A stretch of DNA of 32,609 bases from Larkinella sp. C7 (GTDB lineage: Bacteria; Bacteroidota; Bacteroidia; Cytophagales; Spirosomataceae). Each line of letters opens with the position of its first letter. Positions within the stretch are counted from its first letter, which is position 1. Positions 25,126 to 32,609 of this stretch are shown here, one piece after another. The notes beneath the pieces were generated by a model. The model was not told the DNA's origin. It saw nothing but the letters and a program-made list of their open reading frames with translations, and made no database searches. A program made the translations under genes and the position numbers. The stretch is taken from positions 351,234-383,842 of the forward strand of contig NZ_VBSL01000007.1 in NCBI RefSeq assembly GCF_006149005.1, read 5' to 3'.

Positions 25126-26076
25126 ATGATGAGAATTAAAAAAGCGGTGATTACGGCGGCCGCCCGTGGAGAACGGCTCTATCCGGTTGCGGATACCATT
25201 CAGAAAGCCATGCTTCCGGTGATCGATACCGACGGTTTACACAAACCGGTGATCCAGATTATTGCTGAAGAAGCGTTTGCCAGCGGAATCGAAGAATTGT
25301 GCGTGGTTTGTGCCCCCGGCGACGGTGATCGCTATCTCAAAGCCTTTGCTTCCCTGCGCGATAATCTTTTCAATTCCTTCAAAGGGGTCGACTGGGCCAA
25401 GAAAGAAGCCGAGAAAATCGATCATTTGCTGGATCGGGTTCAGTTTGCCGAACAAAAAGAACCGCTCGGCTACGGCCACGCCGTCTACTGCGCCCGGGAT
25501 TTTGTGAACAATGAGCCCTTTCTGCTGCTGTTGGGAGATTATCTTTATGTTTCCAATCTCAAACTGAAAAGCTGCGCGGCCCAATTGCTGGAACTGGCTT
25601 CGCAGGAAAACTGCTCGGTTTCGGCCGTTAATCCGACCATTGAGCACCAGATTGGTCGCTACGGAACGCTGACGGGCAAGCAGGCTGCTAACCGTTCGGG
25701 CGTTTATCAGATTGAGAAAATCATCGAAAAACCGCCCCTGAGCGTGGCCGAACTCGAACTCCAGACGCCGGGTCTACGGGCTGGCTATTACCTGTGCTTC
25801 TTCGGGATGCACGTTTTCACCCCCGCGATTTTCTCCATTTTACAGAAATACATTGATCAGAACAGCACCAACATTCTACTGACGCCCGCCCTTCAGGAAC
25901 TGGCTGAAACGGAGAACTATCTGGCGCTGGAAGTAAAAGGTAATCGCTACGATTTAAGCCGGAAGCACGGGTTGTTACGGGCGCAGATTGCGTTGGGATT
26001 AGCGGGCGATGCGCATGGTGAAATCCTGTCGACAATGGTGGAATTACTGGCCGAAGCAAACAGCAGAACTGTCTGA
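25126..26076 (+). CDS. GalU-like UTP--glucose-1-phosphate uridylyltransferase family protein
   Basis: This 316-residue nucleotidyltransferase should join a sugar 1-phosphate to a nucleoside triphosphate, most likely making a UDP-sugar. The N-terminal loop AARGERLYPVADTIQKAMLP (11-30) corresponds to the GalU AGxGTRFLPxTKxxPKxMLP signature but is altered. Other matches are QKEPLGYGHAVYCA (110-123), LLGDYLY (136-141, metal-binding region), IEKPP (200-204) and KGNRYDLSRKHGLL near the C-terminus. The start is ATGATG, so 25126 or 25129. The next gene starts 3 bases after the stop, so the two are almost certainly one operon. It may serve the same sugar as the fused enzyme or make another. The substrate is not proven. 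Confidence 0.85.
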   Translation: MMRIKKAVITAAARGERLYPVADTIQKAMLPVIDTDGLHKPVIQIIAEEAFASGIEELCVVCAPGDGDRYLKAFASLRDNLFNSFKGVDWAKKEAEKIDHLLDRVQFAEQKEPLGYGHAVYCARDFVNNEPFLLLLGDYLYVSNLKLKSCAAQLLELASQENCSVSAVNPTIEHQIGRYGTLTGKQAANRSGVYQIEKIIEKPPLSVAELELQTPGLRAGYYLCFFGMHVFTPAIFSILQKYIDQNSTNILLTPALQELAETENYLALEVKGNRYDLSRKHGLLRAQIALGLAGDAHGEILSTMVELLAEANSRTV

Positions 26077-26079
26077 TAT

Positions 26080-29000
26080 ATGAACGTTTTTATAGAGACG
26101 ATTACTTCGACAGATCCCGCCAAACGCAACCGTTCTTTTTACGAAATAAGTCGCCGGTTGTCGGGGAAAGAGTTGCTGGGCCTGTTGCGGGAGCTCGACG
26201 AATTTCGGAAATCGACACCGAGTTTATATGATAAAGTAAGAGCCATTCTGTTCCTGTATGCGGGCTTCCGATTTTTCCTGATGGAAACGCCCGAAACGCC
26301 AACAACCGGGAAAGTGCCGTACGCCGGTTTTGAGGATTTGCTGGCCCGCCGGTTCGAACAGGCTATTGCTACCTTTTTGCACGAACTGGATAAACAAGGC
26401 CCGAATGCGGCTTTGTTCAGCGCCCTGGCCGAAAGCTACCACCATTTATCGTTCCAGATTCTGGCGGGGCAGGTTCGGAAAAGCGTACGTTCCAGCAAAG
26501 GAAACCAGTGGATGTTTCGGGTCGGCCACCGCGAAGAACACCCGATCCGGATTCATCCGGCCTTGCTGAAACGCCCGGAGAATTCGCTCTTTTATCCCAT
26601 TCTGCACGAACAGACGTCCGTGCGGATGGATTTGACCCACAGCGGCTGGTCGGATATTTTCTTCCTCGGAATGGATTATCCGGAAGGCGCCCGCGTGGTC
26701 AATATATCGATTGATTTGGGCGTTTTTGGCCGTGATGCCGATATTCGTCCCCCGCTGAACTGCTACGTTCGCGTGATACCGGACCCGGTTTTACGCCTGA
26801 CGAGCATCGACTTAAACACCACCAAAGACATTGTCGATCTCGCCGATTTGTTCAATTTCGGCAACGATTACCTGAGTCTGGTGAAAGCCGGGGTCATTGC
26901 CTCTGGTCTCATTCCGCCTTCGTTCGAAAATACGAATCAGTCGTTGCCGGATATTTTGTCACGGATTGTCGCGCCGGGCATGGGTATTGAGCTGGTGACT
27001 AAAGTAAACGACATTCCGAAAGGCTCCCGGTTTGCGGTTTCAACCAATCTGTTGGGTTCGATCATCAGCCTGCTCATGCGGGCGACGGGTCAGACGAAGA
27101 AACTGGAAGGCGGTTTGGAAGAAAGCGAACGGCGGCTGGTGGCATCGCGGGCCATTCTGGGCGAGTGGATTGGCGGTTCGGGCGGAGGCTGGCAGGATTC
27201 CGGCGGGGTTTGGCCCGGTATCAAGGCTATCCAGGGCACGTTTGCGCAGGAAGGCGATCCCGAATCCGGCATCAGTCGCGGAACCTTATTACCACGTCAC
27301 CGGGTATTGCAGGGCGAGGAAATCCACCCGGAAATGGGCGAGAAGATCATGAAATCGCTGGTGCTGATGCACGGCGGGATGGCTTCCAACGTCGGCCCGA
27401 TTCTGGAAATGGTGACTGAAAAATACCTGCTCCGGGGCGACAACGAGTGGAATGCCCGGCAACAAACCAACCAGGTTTTCGACAATATTCTGACGGCCAT
27501 CAAAGAAGGCGATATTCAGAAACTGGGGGCTAATACCGCCAAAAACTGGGAAGGCCCCATCAAAACGATCATTCCGTGGGCTTCCACCTATTTTACCGAA
27601 CAAATCATTTCCAAAGCAAAAACCGCCTTTGGCGACGATTACTACGGTTTTTTGATGTTGGGCGGGATGTCTGGGGGCGGCATGGGCATGTTTGTCAATC
27701 CGGCAGGGTACGAAGACTACAAAATGAAGGTGCTGGACATTCTGCGGAAAACGAAAGCGGAATTATCGGCTTCGCTGCCGTTTGCGATGGAACCGGTGGT
27801 CTATAACTGGAGCATCAATTACAAAGGAACCTGGGCGACCTTGCAGGCCGGAACCGAAGCCCTGATGCCGGAGCAATATTACGGTATTCACGTGTCGGAA
27901 CTGGTTCGGAAAGATCCGGCCACTATTTCGTATATCCGGCGGGCAGAAATTGACCTGTTTACGACCTATTGCGAGAAAAATAACCTTGCCTATCCGCTTC
28001 TGCGAACCATTATCAGCAACCTGTTCAAGGTGTCTGACCCGACTTCGCAGAGCAATCGCAGTGTTGAAAACGAAAAAGCCGAACGCATCAAGAAAGAAAA
28101 CGGCTTCGATTACATTCAGCACGAAGAGATTCGGGAAGATTTGCAAAAAGGCCGCATTGGTCTGTCCCGTAATCGGTTAGCGGCTGAAACGACTATCGAA
28201 GATGTACAACCGGGTGACATCGTTCAACTGGACGAACTGACCGCAGAAACCAAAACCGGTGAAGCGGCCATTCGCGCCGGAAAAGTAGCGGTTTTGAGTC
28301 TGGCAGCGGGTGTAGGCAGCCGTTGGACGAAAGGCGCCGGGGTAATCAAAGCCCTGAATCCATTTGTGGAAATTGAAGGCCGGCACCGGAGTTTTCTGGA
28401 AATTCATCTGGCGAAAACCCGCAAAGTGGCCGAAACCTATGGTGGCCTGATTCCCCATCTGGTTGCCACCAGTTACCTGACGCACGAACCAATTCGCCGG
28501 ACGCTGGAAGAAACCCGTAATTTTGGATATTCCGGAGCGACCTACCTGTCGCCGGGCCGTTCGATTGGGCAGCGGTTTGTGCCGATGGAGCGCGATTTGC
28601 GGTTCATGTGGGAGGAAATGCCGCAGGAAACGCTTGACGAAAACAAGCAGAAAGTGCGGGATGCCGTTCGGCAGACGATGATTGGCTGGGCCAAGTCGAA
28701 AGGCGAAGGCTCGGACTATGTCGATAACATTGCGGCTCAACGGTTTTCGCCCCTGGGCCACTGGTATGAAGTGTCCAATTTGCTCCGCAACGGAACCTTG
28801 GCGCGCTTGCTGGCTGAACACCCGCAGTTGGAAACCATCATGTTGCACAACATCGATACGCTGGGTGCGGATGTGAACCCGGCGGCACTGGGGCATCACC
28901 TGGAATCGCGTAATGTGCTGACGTTCGAGGTGGTTCCCCGCCGGATCGAAGATCGGGGGGGAGGACTGGCACGGGTCAACGGAAACCTCCGCTTGCTGGA

Positions 29001-29418
29001 AGGACTGGCGCAACCCCGCGAGGAAGACGAATTGAATCTGAGTTATTACAACTCGATGACGACCTGGATTCAGATCGATCCGCTGCTGGTGCTGTTCGGC
29101 CTGACGCGGCAGGATTTGCAGGACGGCGACGACGCTAAACTCGCCAAAGCCGTTCGGAGCGTTGCCCACCGCATTCCGACCTATGTTACCACCAAAGATG
29201 TCAAATACCGCTGGGGACACGGCCAGGAAGATATTTATCCGGTGGCGCAGATCGAAAAATTGTGGAGTGATATGTCGGCATTGGCCGATGTGCAATGCGG
29301 CTACATTGCCGTTCCGCGGATGCGCGGGCAACAAATGAAAGATCCGGCTCAACTGGATGCCTGGGTTACCGACGGCAGCAAAGACTACATTGCCGCTTTG
29401 GGTACGTTTGAGGTTTGA
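26080..29418 (+). CDS. Bifunctional-like protein: fucokinase-type GHMP kinase fused to UDPGP-type uridylyltransferase
   Basis: This 1112-residue protein appears to join two sugar-activation domains. After about 170 residues of unassigned helix-rich sequence, RMDLTHSGWSD (182-192) resembles the RxDLxGGWSD start of fucokinase-type GHMP kinases. DIPKGSRFAVSTNLLGSI (311-328) sits where the ATP-loop PKGSGLGTSS should be. GGSGGGWQDSGGVWPGIK (365-382) is close to the fucokinase GGGWQDQxGGxxPGIK motif. GGMSGGGMGMF (528-538) is the third GHMP motif. From about 733, LSLAAGVGSRW (739-749), K757, GHWYEVSN and LHNIDTLGADVNP (922-934) match UDP-sugar pyrophosphorylases of the UDPGP family. Known fucose enzymes (Fkp) have the transferase first and the kinase last. 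Phosphorylation of a sugar at C1 followed by UDP transfer is inferred; the sugar is unknown. Confidence 0.8.
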   Translation: MNVFIETITSTDPAKRNRSFYEISRRLSGKELLGLLRELDEFRKSTPSLYDKVRAILFLYAGFRFFLMETPETPTTGKVPYAGFEDLLARRFEQAIATFLHELDKQGPNAALFSALAESYHHLSFQILAGQVRKSVRSSKGNQWMFRVGHREEHPIRIHPALLKRPENSLFYPILHEQTSVRMDLTHSGWSDIFFLGMDYPEGARVVNISIDLGVFGRDADIRPPLNCYVRVIPDPVLRLTSIDLNTTKDIVDLADLFNFGNDYLSLVKAGVIASGLIPPSFENTNQSLPDILSRIVAPGMGIELVTKVNDIPKGSRFAVSTNLLGSIISLLMRATGQTKKLEGGLEESERRLVASRAILGEWIGGSGGGWQDSGGVWPGIKAIQGTFAQEGDPESGISRGTLLPRHRVLQGEEIHPEMGEKIMKSLVLMHGGMASNVGPILEMVTEKYLLRGDNEWNARQQTNQVFDNILTAIKEGDIQKLGANTAKNWEGPIKTIIPWASTYFTEQIISKAKTAFGDDYYGFLMLGGMSGGGMGMFVNPAGYEDYKMKVLDILRKTKAELSASLPFAMEPVVYNWSINYKGTWATLQAGTEALMPEQYYGIHVSELVRKDPATISYIRRAEIDLFTTYCEKNNLAYPLLRTIISNLFKVSDPTSQSNRSVENEKAERIKKENGFDYIQHEEIREDLQKGRIGLSRNRLAAETTIEDVQPGDIVQLDELTAETKTGEAAIRAGKVAVLSLAAGVGSRWTKGAGVIKALNPFVEIEGRHRSFLEIHLAKTRKVAETYGGLIPHLVATSYLTHEPIRRTLEETRNFGYSGATYLSPGRSIGQRFVPMERDLRFMWEEMPQETLDENKQKVRDAVRQTMIGWAKSKGEGSDYVDNIAAQRFSPLGHWYEVSNLLRNGTLARLLAEHPQLETIMLHNIDTLGADVNPAALGHHLESRNVLTFEVVPRRIEDRGGGLARVNGNLRLLEGLAQPREEDELNLSYYNSMTTWIQIDPLLVLFGLTRQDLQDGDDAKLAKAVRSVAHRIPTYVTTKDVKYRWGHGQEDIYPVAQIEKLWSDMSALADVQCGYIAVPRMRGQQMKDPAQLDAWVTDGSKDYIAALGTFEV

Positions 29419-29420
29419 TA

Positions 29421-29550
29421 GTTAAAATGGCTGGATGACTGCACAATGGTTAAAAATGGTTGACTGGTTAATTTGAGCGGGCTTGCCACGTTGCAACCAT
29501 TTTTAACCATTCAGCCATCAAACCATTGTTCAACCATCCAGCCATTTTAA
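29421..29550. repeat. 130-base nested palindrome between the fused enzyme and gpmI
   Basis: TTAAAATGGCTGGATG at 29422-29437 has a perfect 16-bp reverse complement at 29535-29550. Inside it, ACAATGGTT (29443-29451) pairs with 29521-29529 and TTAAAAATGGTTG (29450-29462) with 29494-29506. The words TGGTT and AACCA recur at 8-10 base spacing. The whole gap could fold into one long hairpin. It may terminate or process the message of the upstream operon, although no T tract follows. Confidence 0.85.
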
Positions 29551-29606
29551 GTTATCTTTAACCTGAGAATGGCGTCTTTTGCCGCTAATGTTGTTAATTT
29601 CGAATT

Positions 29607-31142
29607 ATGAATAAGAAAGTCATTTTAATGATTCTGGACGGCTGGGGAATTGCCCGAAAGATCGATGTTTCGGCGATTGATGCGGCCAATACGCCCTTCG
29701 TGGACTCGCTGTATACGAATTATTCACACAGCCAGTTGGAGGCTTCGGGTCTGGCGGTCGGTTTGCCGGCGGGTCAGATGGGCAACTCCGAAGTGGGCCA
29801 CATGAACCTCGGTGCGGGGCGAATTGTGTATCAGGATTTGGTAAAAATCAATCTGGCCGTTGAGCAACATACGCTGGAAAAAGAGCCGGTTTTGCTCGAT
29901 GCGCTGAATTACGCCAAAACCAACGGCAAGAAAGTTCATTTTATCGGTCTGGTTTCCAATGGCGGAGTTCACTCGCATATCGAACACCTGAAAGGGCTTT
30001 GTACGGTCGCGCATGAGCAAGGCCTGACGGATGTATTCATCCATGCCTTTACCGATGGGCGCGATACGGATCCGAAAAGTGGCTACGGTTTTCTGGCCGA
30101 TCTGGAAGCACATCTGAAAACGACTACAGGTCGGATTGCCACCATCACCGGGCGGTATTTTGCGATGGACCGGGATAATCGCTGGGAACGGGTCAAACTG
30201 GCCTACGACGCGATGGTGAAGGGCATTGGTCACGAGACCTGCGAAGTCGGTGGGGAGTTGTCGGCGGTTCATCAATCTTACGAAGAGGGCGTGACGGACG
30301 AGTTTATCAAGCCCATCATCGTGACGAATCCCGACGGAACACCGCTGGCTACGATTCAGGATGGGGATGTGGTGCTTTGCTTCAACTTTCGCACCGACCG
30401 GGGCCGCGAAATTACACTGGCGCTCAGTCAGCGGGATTATCCGGAGCAGGACATGAAAAAGCTGAACCTGTACTACGTCACACTGACCAATTACGACAAT
30501 GACTTTGTGGGTGTAAAAGTCATTTATGACAAAGACAACCTGACGAATACACTCGGGGAGGTGGTTTCAAAAGCGGGTAAAAAACAGATTCGGATTGCCG
30601 AAACCGAGAAGTATCCGCACGTGACGTTCTTCTTCTCTGGTGGCCGCGAGGATGTGTTCGAAGGTGAAAGCCGCTTGTTGTGCCCGTCGCCCAAAGTGGC
30701 GACCTACGACCTGCAACCGGAGATGAGCGCCAGGGATATCCGCGACGCGATTATTCCGGAACTGGAACGGGAGCAGGTGGATTTTGTCTGCTTGAATTTC
30801 GCCAATACCGACATGGTGGGTCATACGGGCGTTTTTTCAGCGGTTGTGAAAGCCGCCGAAACCGTCGATCAGTGCGCTCAGGCCGTGATCACCACCGCGC
30901 TGGCCCACGGTTATACGACCATTGTGATCGCCGACCACGGCAACGCCGATTTTATGATCAACGAAGACGGGTCGCCCAACACGGCCCACACGACCAACCC
31001 GGTTCCGTGTATTCTGGTTGATAATGATTTTCATCCGAAACTGAACAACGGCGTGCTGGCGGACATTGCCCCGACGATTCTGCAACTGATGGGCATCGAA
31101 CAACCCGCCGTCATGACGGGGCACAGTTTGATAGCGGAATAG
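29607..31142 (+). CDS. gpmI: 2,3-bisphosphoglycerate-independent phosphoglycerate mutase
   Basis: This metal-dependent enzyme interconverts 3- and 2-phosphoglycerate, supplying enolase. The 511-residue length is standard. MILDGWGIA includes metal ligand D11. MGNSEVGHMNLGAGRIVYQD contains the phosphorylated serine, S61. FTDGRDTDPKSG, GRYFAMDRDNRWERV and FNFRTDRGREIT line the substrate site. ADHGNADFM carries late metal ligands. ATG 29607 gives a family-like N-terminus. A strong terminator follows. Confidence 0.98.
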   Translation: MNKKVILMILDGWGIARKIDVSAIDAANTPFVDSLYTNYSHSQLEASGLAVGLPAGQMGNSEVGHMNLGAGRIVYQDLVKINLAVEQHTLEKEPVLLDALNYAKTNGKKVHFIGLVSNGGVHSHIEHLKGLCTVAHEQGLTDVFIHAFTDGRDTDPKSGYGFLADLEAHLKTTTGRIATITGRYFAMDRDNRWERVKLAYDAMVKGIGHETCEVGGELSAVHQSYEEGVTDEFIKPIIVTNPDGTPLATIQDGDVVLCFNFRTDRGREITLALSQRDYPEQDMKKLNLYYVTLTNYDNDFVGVKVIYDKDNLTNTLGEVVSKAGKKQIRIAETEKYPHVTFFFSGGREDVFEGESRLLCPSPKVATYDLQPEMSARDIRDAIIPELEREQVDFVCLNFANTDMVGHTGVFSAVVKAAETVDQCAQAVITTALAHGYTTIVIADHGNADFMINEDGSPNTAHTTNPVPCILVDNDFHPKLNNGVLADIAPTILQLMGIEQPAVMTGHSLIAE

Positions 31143-31192
31143 ATAAACTTTTCGGCTTGGGTTGGTGTTCGTCAACTAACGACCATTGCACT

Positions 31193-31224
31193 CCCCCTGA
31201 TTGGAAAGTCAGGGGGTATTTTTT
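31193..31224 (+). terminator. Intrinsic terminator after gpmI, touching the next gene
   Basis: CCCCCTGA at 31193-31200 pairs perfectly with TCAGGGGG at 31209-31216 around an 8-base loop, followed by TATTTTTT. The T run ends 3 bases before the lipoprotein start codon at 31228. It should stop gpmI transcription. The AGGGGG of its 3' arm could act as a Shine-Dalgarno sequence when unpaired. Confidence 0.88.
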
Positions 31225-31227
31225 AGG

Positions 31228-31782
31228 ATGATGAAATTTAGTTACGGACTCGTTTTTATTCTGGCGTTAGCCGCTTGCAGCAATCCCACCAAAGAAGCCC
31301 CCGCCGGGACGTATTACGACCTAAAATCGTATATCGAACAGCAGATCAGTCAGTTAAAAAGCCAGCAACCGACGGTTTTGAAACAGGCCGGTTTTGGCGA
31401 CGAGAAAGAGCAGCAAAAGACGAAGGACATTGACTGGAGTCGCGAACTCGATTTGTTTTTGCAAGCGGATATCAACAAGCAGGCGTATCAGGCCAGTTAT
31501 CTGAAAAACCGCCCGGATTCGCTCACGTATGAATACACCCTGAAACCAGGTGAAAAGCTCCCCGTTCAGGTGCTGCGCATCGAGCTGGATTCGGTCACCC
31601 ACCAGCCCCGGCTGGTTAAAGCGACCTTACGAACCCGGAATTCGCTCTACGAATCGGAACGGAACGTCTGGCTGGAAAGCGAAAACGGCGCGGTCAAACA
31701 CTACCACATGGAAGGATTTCAGCAACTGGCGTGGCTGGATCAGAAGCGGTTTTTGATTGATGGGCAGATTGGGGAGTATTAA
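31228..31782 (+). CDS. Small predicted lipoprotein of unknown function
   Basis: I do not recognise a family. The 184-residue product starts MMKFSYGLVFILALAACSNP, a signal peptide with lipobox LAAC, so C17 should be lipidated and the protein anchored in a membrane facing the periplasm. The mature part begins with a helical stretch (YDLKSYIEQQISQLKSQQPT). Beta-rich segments follow, with RIELDSVTHQPRLVKATLRT and YHMEGFQQLAWLDQKRFLID. The start is ATGATG (31228 or 31231); frames starting at 31201 would run through the terminator hairpin. Expression must come from read-through or a promoter inside gpmI. Confidence 0.82.
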   Translation: MMKFSYGLVFILALAACSNPTKEAPAGTYYDLKSYIEQQISQLKSQQPTVLKQAGFGDEKEQQKTKDIDWSRELDLFLQADINKQAYQASYLKNRPDSLTYEYTLKPGEKLPVQVLRIELDSVTHQPRLVKATLRTRNSLYESERNVWLESENGAVKHYHMEGFQQLAWLDQKRFLIDGQIGEY

Positions 31783-31831
31783 CCTTCGTGATTGGCATGT
31801 TGATTGAGCGTAGAGCTTTTGAAAATAAGAA

Positions 31832-31878
31832 AACCTTCCGGTAGTAAGTGACACCACTAACCGGAAGGTTCTTGTTTT
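31832..31878. terminator. Bidirectional terminator between convergent genes
   Basis: AACCTTCCGG at 31832-31841 pairs perfectly with CCGGAAGGTT at 31861-31870. TAGT and ACTA extend the stem past one bulged A. The + side continues CTTGTTTTT, and the - side has GGTTTTCTTATTTT. It can serve both the lipoprotein gene (+) and the type IX-sorted protein gene (-). Confidence 0.85.
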
Positions 31879-31927
31879 TAGGTGAGCCCACAAATGTCGG
31901 AACGATTCATGTAGGTAATCTGTCAAA

Positions 31928-32608
31928 TTACCGATTAATAAGTAGCCGCTTGCTTATTATTCGTCGAGCGGTTTTCAATTGAATGAGATACAAATAAGTG
32001 GTTATAGAGCTTAAATCGACTATTTCGTACTCTACTTTCCCCGTTCCAATTACCGCTTTTCCCCATACCCGCCGTCCCAGCACATCTACAATCTGCAAGT
32101 CAGCTCTTTGATCAGCTTCAATCAGATAACTAATTTCGACCGGCCCCCGGCTTGGGTTGGGGCTAATATTCAGTTCCATGCTTATTTCGACCTTTTCATC
32201 AATACCTTGTCGGCTTCCGGTGGGGGGGCAGGTAAGCGACTTTGGCGACCACTTCAGGATGTAATTACTCCCTGGTACCCGACCGCTTATTGAGTGTGTT
32301 TTGCCATCCTTGAGTGAGAGGGGAACTGAAAAGTTGTATCCATGAACTCCATTTCCCTTACCTGCATTCTTTAGGTCATCGCGGTAAATATTCGCATCTA
32401 TATTGCCGATTATTGTTGTGCTATTTAAAAACTCCACCGTAATTGGAATATTGGGTTTATCCCGATTCCAAATCCATCCCTGAATGCTATTGCAGTTGAC
32501 TATATCTAAATAACCCTCGTAATTGCCCGGTCCACTATTACCACTGATTGGGGGCGGACCGGTAGTGCCTCCTCCCGGGTTGACGGTCAGTGTCAGCGTG
32601 GTCGGCAC
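31928..32608 (-). CDS. Secreted protein with type IX sorting domain, C-terminal part (5' end outside window)
   Basis: Only the last 226 codons are present. After a Gly/Pro/Thr-rich linker (about 10-30), a domain at about 31-127 reads GYLDIVNCNSIQGWIWNRDK, then ANIYRDDLKNAGKGNGVHGY and a closing SPKSLTC. Its two cysteines (about 39 and 127) may pair. From memory, similar GWxWxRxxPN domains recur in large cell-surface proteins of Spirosoma relatives. Residues from about 145 form a type IX C-terminal domain: ISPNPSRGPVEISYLI, then LQIVDVLGRRVW and a final strand ending RLLINR. The protein is probably exported across the outer membrane by the type IX system. The catalytic or binding part lies outside the window. 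Confidence 0.85.
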   Translation of the reverse strand: MPTTLTLTVNPGGGTTGPPPISGNSGPGNYEGYLDIVNCNSIQGWIWNRDKPNIPITVEFLNSTTIIGNIDANIYRDDLKNAGKGNGVHGYNFSVPLSLKDGKTHSISGRVPGSNYILKWSPKSLTCPPTGSRQGIDEKVEISMELNISPNPSRGPVEISYLIEADQRADLQIVDVLGRRVWGKAVIGTGKVEYEIVDLSSITTYLYLIQLKTARRIISKRLLINR

Positions 32609-32609
32609 C

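Noticed and set aside
28177-29352. 391-codon open frame on the - strand
   Set aside because: It lies wholly inside the fused kinase-transferase gene, whose + strand product has clear UDPGP motifs. The antisense translation is rich in His, Gln and Arg with no domain, typical of a frame shadow.

Overview
The window looks like a chromosomal segment of a Bacteroidota bacterium of the order Cytophagales, close to the Spirosoma/Larkinella group. The evidence is TAnnTTTG-type promoters, weak Shine-Dalgarno sequences, a type IX secretion C-terminal domain, a one-piece hybrid histidine kinase with an AraC output domain, and the type of ribosomal protein set. The genus is inferred, not proven.

Region 1 (1-16703) is the translation supercluster, all on the + strand. 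It starts with the 3' end of fusA and continues rpsJ, rplC, rplD, rplW, rplB, rpsS, rplV, rpsC, rplP, rpmC, rpsQ, rplN, rplX, rplE, rpsN, rpsH, rplF, rplR, rpsE, rpmD, rplO, secY, map, infA, rpmJ, rpsM, rpsK, rpsD, rpoA and rplQ. This is the S10-spc-alpha order with no gene missing from the core set. rpmD and rpmJ are short genes placed directly from the sequence. rpsC has a Gly/Arg/Asp-rich tail, and rplQ carries an extra C-terminal helix-hairpin-helix-like domain. The rpsJ-rplC gap (933-1271) holds two promoter-like sites and a folded element ending in an intrinsic terminator. The larger gaps between ribosomal genes hold unusual seven-base-period inverted repeats.

Region 2 (16741-22725) begins with the terminator after rplQ. 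It then carries carA, a multi-pass DUF1624-type acyltransferase-like membrane protein, a small hypothetical gene on the - strand, and a 971-residue hybrid sensor kinase/response regulator on the - strand.

Region 3 (22726-31782) holds central and nucleotide-sugar metabolism on the + strand: eno, a DivIC/FtsB-like septum protein, a low-molecular-weight tyrosine phosphatase, a GalU-like nucleotidyltransferase, a 1112-residue protein and gpmI, then a small lipoprotein. The 1112-residue protein is the most novel item. It joins an N-terminal fucokinase-type GHMP kinase to a C-terminal UDPGP-type uridylyltransferase, the reverse of the Bacteroides Fkp order, and follows the GalU-like gene after 3 bases. 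The two probably form a nucleotide-sugar unit whose substrate cannot be read from sequence. A 130-base imperfect palindrome separates it from gpmI.

Region 4 (31783-32609) has a bidirectional terminator and the C-terminal part of a secreted protein with a type IX sorting domain on the - strand. I saw no tRNA, rRNA, CRISPR array, insertion sequence or phage gene.
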